Source: CAWDDA01 sp963813345
GTDB lineage: Bacteria; Acidobacteriota; Blastocatellia; RBC074
Direction: 5' to 3'
DNA: 64,000 nucleotides
Assembly (NCBI GenBank): GCA_963813345.1
Contig: CAWEYR010000022.1
Location: 62,001-126,000 of the forward strand
Below, piece after piece: positions 48,255 through 57,750 of this stretch. Made by a program: the position numbers and the translations under genes. The stretch's first letter is position 1, and every line of letters starts with the position of its first letter. Below the pieces are notes generated by a model. That model had not been told where the DNA came from and did no database searches. It saw only the letters and a list, made by a program, of their open reading frames with translations.

Positions 48255-51158
48255 TTGAAAATCACTGTCTCCGCACGCGGGTAATAGATTCCGTTGAAAA
48301 GAAACTTGAAAGTGCCGTGGGGTTGCGCGCGAAATGCAATTTCAGGTCCGAACATGAGTAGTCGTCCCTTGCCAACCGGAGCATCGATGACTGCGATCCC
48401 ATCCTGCAAATACCTTTGGCCCCACGCCCAACCACTGCGGAGTGGTGCATCGCTCGAGAACCAGGCTACCGGGCGCAAGCCTGCGCGCATCGCATCCGGC
48501 CGCAACTTGAACACCGGGCTGTTATCGAAAAAGACATCGACACGCTCCGGGATGCCAAAAGCAAGAGGCTGAGTCGTGTCGACGCTCACCTGCAGCACTG
48601 AACCGGGCACATAGTACTTGTCTCGCGAGAGATTCCGCTCTGATCCATCCGCAGTTCGCTCGACAAGGGCGTTCGTAAACGGCAGCCCCAAGTGATAACC
48701 GAGATTTGTCGAGCTGCCGATAGTAATTATCGTTCCGCCTGCTTCGGCAAACTTGCGCAATTGAGGAATCGTGCGATCAGCCGTGACGTTGCCCAGCCAT
48801 CCGCGGTATTCCGCTGGAACATTGGCGGCATTAATTCCGCCCGCGCCGCCACCGCCACCCCACCACCACCCCCACCACGGCCACCTCCGCCAGCCGCACC
48901 AGAAGCCGTGCGCAAAGCTGGAACCGCACCGGTCACGAGAATCAATACATCAAATTGAGATTCGAGATTTCCTGCATCGAGCGTTTGCGGATAGATTACG
49001 GTAAATGGGAAGTCGAATTGCTCGAGGAGCCATCGCGTCCAGCCCGATGGCATCGATCCGCCGTAACGGTCCCATAGTCCGATTCGCACCGGCCTCAGCT
49101 TCATCGCTTCAACCGTGGGTTTGCTTGTCGTGGCTTCAAAGGGAAGACCAATGTCACGCCTGAGGCCTTCGATTAATGTTCGAGCACTCGCCTTTGCTGG
49201 TACATAGACCGCACCTGCTTTAAACGTCTTCCCGTTAACCGTTACCGGTGCCTTTAACCAGTAGACTTCTTCATTGTTCTTCAGAAGCCGGTTTACCAAT
49301 ACAAAAGAGTCATTGATCTCATGGCTGACCAGAAATCCGGTCGCGTTCGCGGGCACAGACCCCGATGTTGAGGACAAAGTTGCAGCTCCTGCAGACGCTG
49401 ATGGCTTTGCAAACCCCTCCACCTTCTCGAACGGTCCATCGAAACCATCGAGAATTCGATCAAACGTGACACCCATCTGAAATGCGAGCGTCCACCCGGC
49501 GCTGTCATACGGAGGAATCGGAGGTCCCCCCGGATATGCGAAATCATTTGGGTGATCCTGCGGTTCAAACATGTCGAGCACATGAGGTCTGAATGCCTGT
49601 GCAGTCTTGATGACGAATGAGTTTGCCGGGTAGCGCTTTCCCGCAACTTCAAAATCCTTTGACGCTCGATGCACCGTTACGCCTGTCTTGATAAGCGTAT
49701 TCACGAACTTTGTAGCAGTCAGAAAATCCGCCTGATCTGACGGAATGATAAAGCCGCGCGGATCACGCAGTTCAGGTTTACGCAGCATCTCATAGAACTT
49801 CAACGGAGCTCCGCGATTGAAACCTCCAGCCGGCGGCCCATCCGGTTGATCGCCTGCTTCCGCCCTGACCCCTGTCCCCTGATCTCTGCCCCCTGCTCCC
49901 TGACTCTGACTGCGTTCCTTTGCGATCGCAGCTTCTACCTCGGCAATTCGGCGCGGGTAAGGAGTCCAGTTGTCGCGATTGCCGCGCTCGATTGAGTTTC
50001 TTGCCATGCGATATGCGTTGAGAAGGAACTCTTCGCGGTGCTTTGAGGCAACGTCGATCACGGCCCAGTTCGCTGTGAGAGAGTATTCGACTGACTGTCT
50101 GAAGTGCCACTTCTGCGGCGCAATAGGCGCAATCAGGTCCGAGCTCGGCAGCTGTCGCGATGGAATGAATGGAATCTCCATAGGTGTTGGATTGCCGATA
50201 GTCTCTGTTAGCAACCCAATCATATTGTGAAAATAGACTGTCGTGCGGAGTCCGCCGTTCCACCACGTCGAGTATCCGGTCCCCTGCCGCGTCGTTGCCC
50301 CGGCTTGTTCTCCGCAACGAAGCGTTGATGCATCGATGCTCCGACCAGATCGATTCCAGAAACTACGAGGGGATCGAAGACATAATTGAATGGGTCTCTG
50401 AAAGGGGGAGCAAAAAGAACCGTGCCGGGAGGGCCCGACTGGTGGTGATTGTAGACAATGTGCGGAAACCATTCGTGATAAAAGACCCGATTGATCGCTT
50501 CCGATTCAGGCTGTGCTGACATGTAGAAGTCGCGATTGTTATCGTGGCCGATATACTTCTGGTAAAGACGCGGCAGCCCGGCAAGTGAACGCTTGGTCGC
50601 GTCACTTTCGCGCATATACCAGTTGGAGACGAGTTCCATTCCATCCGGATTGACCAGTGTAGCCAGGACGATGACATCCTTCAGGAATCTCTGCATCTCG
50701 TCGTCGTTGCGGCTGAGTAGCTGGTAGACCGTCTCGATGAGCTGCTGAGCTCCAAGGGTCTCAGTCGCATGGAGTCCTCCATCGATCCAGACTACGGCAC
50801 GCCCTTCCGCTGCGAGCTTGCGAGCTTCGTCATCTGTGACCCCCTCACCCAGCGCCAGCCGGCGCGAAATCTGTTTGAAGCGATCGAGGTTGCGATGATT
50901 TTCCGGCGAGGTAATGATCGCCATGTGAATCGTGCGGCCTTCAGCAGTCTTTCCGATCTCAACCATCTTCATTCGGTCCGACTCGGTATCCAGCTTGCGC
51001 CAGTAGTCCGTAAGTTGCGTGTAGTTCGCCAGCTGATAGTCATCACCGATATTGAAGCCGAATTGCTCCTTGGGCGTCGTCACACGCGACTGTGCCATCG
51101 CAGCGACTGAAACCAGGACCAGCAGCATTACTAGACAGACCGACCTTTTGCTGAGCAT
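48251..51158 (-). CDS. M14-type zinc carboxypeptidase, secreted, two frameshifts
   Basis: From ATG 51158 the protein has a signal peptide (SVCLVMLLVLVSVAAMAQ) and the M14 metal site IDGGLHATETLG (His and Glu) with HIVYNHHQSGPPG as the third-ligand region. A G run near 50290 is one base short, joining AENKPG to ATTRQGTGYSTWWNGG. A second shift lies in a poly-glycine stretch near 48860, after which NVPAEYRGWLGNVTAD..EAGGTIITIGSS is read. The joined product is about 970 residues and likely degrades peptides in the periplasm or outside. The long frame to 51260 merely reads a palindromic repeat. Confidence 0.88.
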
Positions 51159-51182
51159 CGCTATCCTCACGTTTCTTAGTAC

Positions 51183-51258
51183 GTTGTACCGCCTTCCAGG
51201 CGGAATCTTGGCTCTAACGTTCTTCGCATCCAAGATTCCGCCTGGAAGGCGGTACAAC
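51183..51258. repeat. Perfect 29-base inverted repeat of the CCGCCTTCCAGGCGG type
   Basis: Bases 51183-51211 are exactly complementary to 51230-51258. Each arm is itself palindromic in its core (CCGCCTTCCAGGCGG-like). It lies between the D-aminoacylase stop and the peptidase start within one transcript direction, so it may attenuate or stabilise the RNA. Confidence 0.93.
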
Positions 51259-51272
51259 ATACCTCGGACTCA

Positions 51273-52946
51273 CTACTCACGACTTCTTTTTAGAACTCTT
51301 CCTTGCGAGATGTTTCGTAATTCTCCTCTGTCAAAGACTACGCGTCCATTTACAAATACAGTCCGGATCCCCGTCGCTTCCTGACGCGGTTTCTCAAACG
51401 TCGACTGATCTTTTACCTTAGCCGAATCGAGCAACACCAGATCCGCAAATGCACCGGGCCTGATAACGCCTCGATTTCCAAGTCCGAATAGCTTCGCCGG
51501 CTGCGAGGTCATCTTCCGTACCGCTTCCTCAAAAGTAAGCGAACCGCGCTCCTTCACAAACGTCGAGAGAATCCGTGGGAAGGTGCCATATGCTGCCGGA
51601 TGCGGCACGCCGCGACCGTAGTCCTCGGCATCAGTACAGAACCCGGACATTGGATGCCTGACATACTTGTCGAGGAGATCATCCTGCGAGCGTTCGCCGG
51701 TAACTTCGTAAATCACCATCGAGACCTCGCCATTCTCCTCAATCACCAGATCCGAGATTGCATCAAACGGCGATTTGCCGGCCAATCTCCCAAGGGCGCC
51801 GAGGCTGCAGCTCTCGAAGCGCTTGTTTTTTTTACTCGCCACATGGCCAATAAAGATTGATTCCCAGCCAGTGGCCTTTACCAGATTGTGAGGCCATCTG
51901 CCGCTTTTCCGCCCGATCTTCTGCCTGATCTTCTGCTGGACGAACTCACGGTTTTGATTTCGTGCTCAATCTTGCGACGCGCTCGCGGGTCACGCAGGCG
52001 CTCGATCAACCGATCGACTCCGCCCTCAAGCGACCACGGCGGGTAGATTGCAATCATCATGGTCGCTGCTGCAGTGTAGGGAAACATATCAAAGCTTACG
52101 CGAACTCCCTCGCGCGCAGCCGTCTCTTCCATCTCGAGAACCTTGTCGATCTTTGACCAGTGCCGGCGGCCTACAGCTTCGTTGTGAGAATGATGAATCC
52201 TGACACCCGTTCGCTTCCCGACATCCAGCAACTCGCTGACCGCGTGTATCAGGGTTTCGCTTGATCCACGAATATGGCTCGTGTAAATGCCATCAAAGTC
52301 GGCAACCACCTTTGCGAGTTCTTCAATCTCCTCCGCTCCTGAATACATTCCCGGCGGATATATCAATCCGGTAGAAAGCCCAAGCGCGCCGTCCGTCATT
52401 GAACTCTCGACCAGCTTGCGCATCGTCCGCATTTGACTGCGTGAAGGCGCACGCTTGGACAAGCCCATCGACGAAATCCGCACCGGGCCGTGCGGCACGA
52501 GTGTGCCGACATTCAACGCTACCCCCACGGATTCGAGTCGTGCGAGGTAGTCGCCAACGGTTTGCCATTTCCATGCGACCGGTTCCGGAGTCATCCACGA
52601 GTTGAGCGCTCGCAACGTGGACTCGGCAGTACCCGAAGTTACCGGCGCGCACCCCAGGCCGCAGTTCCCGACTATCGTCGTTGTCACTCCCTGCGAAAGC
52701 TTGCAACGCAGCAGTCGTGCTTTGCTTCTTTGCCGGTAGTGGAAGAATCAGATCTGCATGAGAATGCGGATCTATAATCCCGGGAATCAACGTCAGACCA
52801 CTTGCATCGATCGTGGCATGAGCTCGGCCCTTGAAACTGCCAATTGCGGCGATGCGATCATCAACGATCGCGACGTCCCCCTTGAATCTACTCAGCCCGC
52901 TTCCATCGACAACGTTTGCGTTCGCAATCAGCAGGTCAAATCTCAT
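51273..52946 (-). CDS. N-acyl-D-amino-acid deacylase (D-aminoacylase), two frameshifts
   Basis: This amidohydrolase removes acyl groups from D-amino acids. The N-terminus LLIANANVVDGSG..LIPGIIDPHSHADL has the metal-binding HSH. After a shift near 52720 the sequence continues GVTTTIVGNCGLG, GALGLSTGLIYPPG, YTSHIRGSS and HHSHNEAVG. A missing A near 51955 diverts the frame before WPHNLVKATGWESIFIGHV, and the C-terminus HPAAYGTFPRILSTFVKERG is typical. The joined length is about 558 residues. ATG 52946 overlaps the ASPIC gene stop, so the two are co-translated; a role in peptide or peptidoglycan-derived D-amino acid use is an inference. Confidence 0.88.
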
Positions 52947-54797
52947 TTGCGCATCGAGGGAGTAGCTGATGCCAGCGGCGAAGGAGAGGGAGACGGAGCA
53001 ACCATAGGTAACGGAAGTGGTTTCGAATCCATTATGCCAAGACCCTCTTTCACGAGGTAAACCTTGTTGGCCTCGACGTCGGTCAGCGTCTCTGTCTTTC
53101 CTGTCGGCCATTCGACTTCAACCCGCGGTATTTTGACAAGCTGGCCGAGCCCGAAAGTCAGCGGCATTTCGTTCTGCGAGCAATAACTCGAACCCACACG
53201 GACTGTGTTCCAGAGTCGAGCACCATCAGGAAGAAAGAGAGTGATCTTGGCCCCGATCCCGTTCCTGTTCGCCTTGGTGCCTTCTGTCCTGAATCGCACG
53301 AATCGATTCTGATTCCCGCCTTCATTACGGAGGAGATACGCCGGACCACCGTTGGTTGAGATCAGAATGTCAGAGTCCCCGTCGTTGTCATAGTCGCCGT
53401 AGGCCGTCCCTCTCCCAACGATCGGACGCTGAAAAGGTTTGCCGGCCTTCTTCGAGACTTCTGTGAATTGCTTCTTGCCGGCATTACGGAAAAGTTTCGG
53501 ACTCTGCGCGTATGTGATCTTGGGTTGGACCTTGCTGATATCGTCAGCAACGTGACCGTTGGAAAGGAAAAGATCAGGCCATCCATCGAGATCATAATCG
53601 AAGAAGAATAATCCGAACGTCAGGCTTAAGAGTGTCGATTGCCCTACAGTCGAAGAAGGCGCCTCATCAATAAAGAGGCCCCCGGCCTTTCCTTCATTGT
53701 GATAGAGCCCGAGCATCTCGTTTGAGAAATTACCGATTGCAAGGCTCGGATATCCCGATCGATCATAATCGGCTGTGTCAACACCCATGCCCGCTCTCGC
53801 CTTTCCCTCTTCACTGAATGCAATACCCGCGGCAACCGCAGTCTCGGTGAAGATGCCCTTGCCACTGTTGTGGTAGAGCTTGTTGGGTTCAGTATCATTT
53901 GCAACGAAAATGTCAGGCCAGCCATCGCGGTCATAGTCGAGGACAACTACGCCAAGAGATTTGCTCGTAGGATCGTGAATGCCCGCCCGCTCTGAAACAT
54001 CTTCGAATTTGCCGGCAGTATTGCGGTACAGTCGTGAGCTTTGGCCCTTGTAACTCTCAGGCGTGCAATAGCTCTTGTTCGTGCCGTCGAGCGTGCAATG
54101 AAGGTCCTTCTCTATCGACCAGTCGACGTAGTTGCAGACAAAAAGATCGAGAAAACCGTCCTTGTCGAAATCCAGCCAGGCAGCGCTTGTCGAGAATGCG
54201 GGTGTGGCTGTCAATCCGGTCTTTGCGGTGACGTCGGTAAACTTGCCAGTGCCACCATTTCTGAAAAGCCGGTTCTGGCCAAGCGCCGTGACGTAGATGT
54301 CGACCCATCCGTCATTATCATAGTCAGCCGCGGCGACACCCATTCCGTACATTGGTTTCGCAAGGCCAGCCGCCGCCGTGACGTCAGAGAATTTACCGTT
54401 CTGGTCATTGTGATAGAGAGCCATCACCGAACGCCGTTTCTTTGGCGCATCCACGAAGTCCATCGAATTGACGAGGAGAATGTCCTGCCATCCGTCGTTA
54501 TCGTAATCGAGGAAAGCGCAGCCGGATCCGGTTGTCTCAGGGAGGTATTTCTTGCCGTAGGCCCCATTGTTGTGGCGAAATCGAATGCCCGCTTCCTGGG
54601 TGACATCAGTGAACTCAACCGGTGTCAATGGAGGAGTCGGTGACGCCGAGGCCCCGGGTGAAGGTGAAGTCTCTGCTGAAGCGGGACTTGCTGTCGGACT
54701 TGCACTCGATTGCAGATCAGCGACTGAAGCCTGACGATTGCAGGATGAGAGCAAGGCAATTGCTGCCGAGGAACACCAACCAGTAGGTCTTTTTCAT
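52943..54797 (-). CDS. ASPIC/UnbV and FG-GAP repeat lipoprotein (CRTAC1-like), frameshifted at the signal peptide
   Basis: About 618 residues carry seven FG-GAP repeats with calcium-loop cores (DYDNDGWQD, DFDKDGFLD, DYDRDGWPD, DYDNDGDSD) and a C-terminal ASPIC/UnbV domain (IGAKITLFLPDG..WPTGKTETL). The true start is ATG 54797 (MKKTYWLVFLG); a shift near 54765 joins it to IALLSSCNRQAS, whose LSSC is a lipobox. A serine/proline-rich linker follows. It would form a surface beta-propeller; the ligand is unknown. It is translationally coupled to the D-aminoacylase. Confidence 0.88.
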
Positions 54798-54811
54798 CGT
54801 ATATAGAGCTC

Positions 54812-54846
54812 TTAGTATGTTGTACCGCCTTCAGGGCGGAATCTTG
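54812..54846. repeat. Single CCGCCTTCAGGGCGG repeat unit
   Basis: One copy of the TTGTACCGCCTTCAG..GCGGAATCTTG unit lies in the divergent gap between the ASPIC gene and the DNA glycosylase gene. The in-frame ATG it contains (54817) is unlikely to be the glycosylase start. Confidence 0.8.
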
Positions 54847-54921
54847 TCGATTGACTTGAATGCCATTTATCCTAACGCGAAGCGCCGACCTGTAACAAGC
54901 GCTCGAAACGGCAGGGAAAAG

Positions 54922-55554
54922 TTGAAGCGATTGAACAACAGGATATTGCTCAGAGGAGTTCGTGACCTCGCAGCCACAGATCGGGACCTTGCCTTGATCG
55001 CTTCGCGTCACGGTCCACCTCCGCTCTGGGAAAGGGAAGAGGGCTTCCACACACTGATCCATATCATCCTCGAGCAACAGGTATCACTCGCATCTGCCAG
55101 GGCGGCCTACAACCGTCTCGAGCAGGCAACTCGATCGGTGACGCCTGAAAACTTTCTGCAACTCAGTGACACGCAACTCAAGCAGATTGGGTTCAGCCGC
55201 CAGAAGACTCAATACGGCCGCAACCTTGCTTCTGACGTGCTGGAACGTCGCCTTGACCTGGCGGGCTTGCAGAAACTCGATGACCACGATGCCAAAACGG
55301 AATTGATGAGAGTCAAAGGCATCGGCACCTGGACGGCCGAGATCTATCTGCTGATGGCGCTGGGACGGCGCGACATCTGGCCCACGGGAGATCTCGCCAT
55401 TGCGAGCGCGGTGCAGAGGGTAAAAGGGTTGACCACTCGGCCAACTGACCAGGACCTGATTGAAATGAGCGAAGCGTGGCGTCCGTGGAGAGCGGTTGCG
55501 GCCAGGTTGCTGTGGCACTTCTATCTTTCCGAGCGCAACGGACGCCAGGACTGA
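54922..55554 (+). CDS. alkA: DNA-3-methyladenine glycosylase II-like (HhH-GPD)
   Basis: The enzyme removes alkylated purines from DNA. It shows ILEQQVSLASARAAYNRL, the helix-hairpin-helix MRVKGIGTWTAEIYLLMALG and the catalytic aspartate in IWPTGDLAI, with the terminal AWRPWRAVAARLLWHFYL. The start is uncertain: TTG 54922 has AGGGA 6 bases upstream and gives 210 residues, while the only in-frame ATG (54817) lies inside a repeat. The short N-terminus means that the AlkA N-terminal domain is absent, as in the smaller archaeal/yeast MAG-type enzymes. Confidence 0.88.
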   Translation: MKRLNNRILLRGVRDLAATDRDLALIASRHGPPPLWEREEGFHTLIHIILEQQVSLASARAAYNRLEQATRSVTPENFLQLSDTQLKQIGFSRQKTQYGRNLASDVLERRLDLAGLQKLDDHDAKTELMRVKGIGTWTAEIYLLMALGRRDIWPTGDLAIASAVQRVKGLTTRPTDQDLIEMSEAWRPWRAVAARLLWHFYLSERNGRQD

Positions 55555-55610
55555 ACTGTATGCTCGACTTTAGCGCATTGTTGGGGCAACCTTAACTCAA
55601 AGGAGTGCCT

Positions 55611-55823
55611 ATGAATGAATCGATCGATTCCAGGGTAGATCGCAGCGCCTTCTCCGTTGTGTCGTTGGATGAGGCGGACACCGAGATTGATTACTGGTTA
55701 TCGAGAACCCCTCGTGAACGGCTGGAAGGTATAGAAACAACTCGGCAGGTCTTGTATGGCTACACCTCCTCTTCCGTCCGATTTCAAAGAGTTTTTGAGA
55801 TTGCTGATCTCACATCAGGTTGA
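55611..55823 (+). CDS. Small conserved protein preceding a nucleotidyltransferase
   Basis: The 70-residue protein has an acidic N-terminal half and the segment EADTEIDYWLSRTPRERLEGIETTRQ, a pattern I have seen in short proteins directly upstream of nucleotidyltransferases. AAGGAG at 55600-55605 sets ATG 55611 as the start. Its last 68 bases overlap the next gene in another frame. It may be an antitoxin-like or targeting partner; this is inference from position only. Confidence 0.72.
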   Translation: MNESIDSRVDRSAFSVVSLDEADTEIDYWLSRTPRERLEGIETTRQVLYGYTSSSVRFQRVFEIADLTSG

Positions 55824-56206
55824 ATTCCTGCTGATCGGTGGTCACGCTGTAGGCTACTACGGATATGTCAGGGCTACCGCCGACATGGACATTTGGGTGA
55901 GGTCCGATGCCGGTAACGCGTCACGAATTGTCTCTGCGATTCGGGATTTTGGCTTTAGTCAGCGCGAGCTGAACGAGGAGCTCTTCTTACAGCCATCCAG
56001 GATCGTTCGAATGGGCGTTCCACCATTGAGGATAGAATTGCTCACCTCTATCTCCGGTGTAACGTTCGAAGAATGTTGGCAGGCACGCGAAGAGATCATT
56101 CTAGACGAAGCTGAACGTTCCCATCATCAGCTTGCATCACTTGAAAGCCAATAAGAAGGCCAGTGCTCGAAGTAAGGATATGGTCGATCTTGAACATCTT
56201 CCGTAG
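55756..56206 (+). CDS. MNT/AbiEii-like nucleotidyltransferase, frameshifted
   Basis: The protein has the minimal nucleotidyltransferase core: LLIGGHAVGYYG (residues ~22-33) and the metal-binding pair in ADMDIWV (Asp at ~41 and ~43). A surplus base near 56120 diverts the frame; the correct C-terminus VPIISLHHLKANKKASARSKDMVDLEHLP ends at 56206, giving about 149 residues. Such enzymes form toxin or antitoxin parts in AbiE-like and HEPN/MNT systems, modifying RNA or protein by nucleotide transfer. With the overlapping small gene it forms a two-gene module. Confidence 0.82.
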
Positions 56207-56221
56207 CCTTCCAGCCTTCCT

Positions 56222-56243
56222 CCTAAAGGCGGTACTTCATGCC
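56222..56243. repeat. Truncated CCGCC/GGCGG repeat unit
   Basis: TAAAGGCGGTACTTCATGCC is a decayed half unit. It supplies the stop codon and last residues of the DUF3179 gene on the minus strand. Confidence 0.7.
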
Positions 56244-57461
56244 TGAGAACACTGTCGTTGCGGGATGATAAATCTTCCAGTCGAACCAGTAGTCCTTGAG
56301 CAGGAAGACCCGCTTCAGTTCTTTGCCCTGCAGCGGACCTGATACCGCGCGTCCTGTGAAATCCCATTTGCTTCCAGTCTGTGCATCGATGAACATCGGA
56401 GGCTCGGTGTTCAGTTCGACGAAGAACTCGAGGGTTCGACCTTCAACTCTCCTGTTGAATCCGCGCACGGATTTCCCATCCGCCGCGGCCACAATCATCA
56501 ACGGCGTTCCGCCCAGTGAATCAATAATCAGACGTTCTTTCGCGACAATTTCGATCGGATAGGCACGCGAAGCGCCGTTCTCTTCGACGCCGAGAATCAA
56601 ACTCCGTGTGTCCAAACCGTCCCGCGCGTCGCCGGAGGTCACGGTGGGAAGCTTGAGGATGCCTTCTTCCCAGTTCGCAGGCGAGTACTTACTCGCGACA
56701 GTTTCGTTGGGATTCAGGACTCGCCCCTGAGGATTCTCGCGCTTCCATATGGCGAACGAAATCTCGTCATTGAAAACTGCATTCAGCTTTTTCCCTTTTA
56801 GAGGTCCCTGAATCGCTTCACCTGAGACCTGTTGCCACCAGGAGCCGGTCTCTTCATCTCTCATGATGAAGTTCTGGTTATTGATTCCAGCCAGATGAAA
56901 CGTGAGCACTCGATTGTCTACCGTTCGCTCCCACACGAGACCCGTGTGGCAGAGCGTTCAGTAGGTCGCCGCAATCGGCGTCCTCCCGACCGTGTCCTGA
57001 ACGATGTGGTGATAAGCCATTTGGCGGACCGGATACGCTACAGCTTCGTCATTGATTTCGACACTCATGACGATATCGTCACCCGCAACGAAACTGGTGT
57101 CGCTTGCAACTGAGAATCGCGGATCAGCAAGCGGATTGAACATCCATTCGAAGTGGTTCTGGCGGGATGCCCAAACGGTCGAGGTCGCAACCAGCACGAT
57201 GGCTGCAAGGGCTGCCTTTCGCCACCACGCACGCGCGCCTCGCCACATGATCGCTGCAACCAGAGCTGCTCCCATCGCGATCACAACAGTAAGCAGCGGT
57301 GACCATCTGCGGAGAAAATACGACAGCTCGATCTGACCGCTTGTTTGCGGCTTGAATGGCTGGATGAGAAACACCGGGATGAAAACGATCGCAATCGCGA
57401 GTGCGACCGCAAGAAACAGCACAAGAGCCCAGAGCCTCCGGGCCGAACGTGAGTTGATCAT
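56223..57461 (-). CDS. DUF3179 membrane protein, probable selenoprotein with in-frame UGA
   Basis: One reading frame runs from ATG 57461 to the stop at 56223 except for a single TGA at 56958-56960, codon 168. Three membrane helices (about 10-33, 53-73, 83-98) are followed by a DUF3179 domain: VAYPVRQMAYHHIVQDTVGRTPIAATY, then the TGA, then TLCHTGLVW, LTFHLAGINNQNFIMRDEETGSWW and QGPLKGKKL. In the family this position is the first Cys of a CxxC motif (TYCxLC), so the TGA would give a UxxC motif. A strong stem-loop follows directly. The alternative is a nonsense mutation or base error; the frame is otherwise intact. The activity of DUF3179 is unknown; a redox role is inferred. Confidence 0.82.
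56921..56960 (-). promoter_or_regulatory. Bacterial SECIS-like stem-loop directly after the in-frame UGA
   Basis: Reading the mRNA from UGA (56960-56958), one A is followed by CGCUC (56956-56952), a UG bulge, CCACACG (56949-56943), loop GGUCU (56942-56938), CGUGUGG (56937-56931) and GAGCG (56930-56926). The upper stem has 7 and the lower stem 5 perfect pairs. The apical loop begins at nucleotide 16 after the UGA and has G in its first two places, as known bacterial SECIS elements do; GGUCU is the loop of E. coli fdhF. Confidence 0.78.
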
Positions 57462-57519
57462 ATTTGTCAGAATGTTTGGCGTGCGAGTGTTTGGTCATTT
57501 AGGAATTTGCCTGACGCCG

Positions 57520-57750
57520 GAGGCGTCCAGATCGTAGCCAGGGGTTGAGTCTTCGAAAACCCCTGGTTGCATCGTGCGAGGAGTGCTCCGGAGGGATGCG
57601 AGAACGAACAGGGGTGACCTGCGTCTTTTCTCGCATCCCTCCGGATGCATTGGTCAATGGAATCGATCCAGGGGTTTCGAAGACTCAACCCCTGGCTACG
57701 TTCTCGCACCGCTGCGGTGATGCGCTGCTTCGCAGCGCCCGAGCGGGTTG
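57520..57750. repeat. CCAGGGGTTGAGTCTTCGAAAACCCCTGG repeat cluster
   Basis: Several nested inverted repeats are present: a CAGGGGTTGAGTCTTCGAA arm (57539-57557) with its complement near 57672-57702, GCATCCCTCCGGA arms near 57590 and 57635, and GCGCTGCTTCGCAGCGC at 57723-57739. The block overlaps the 3' codons of the cytochrome gene. It belongs to a different repeat family from those above. Confidence 0.82.

Noticed and set aside
48860..48910. Glycine-rich stretch in the peptidase gene as a separate repeat element
   Set aside because: It is a coding low-complexity linker; the frame shift within it explains the broken pattern.
51159..51260. Extended start of the M14 peptidase reading MLYRLPGG
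   Set aside because: These codons are a palindromic repeat that also opens the DNA glycosylase frame at 54817; a clear signal peptide begins at 51158.
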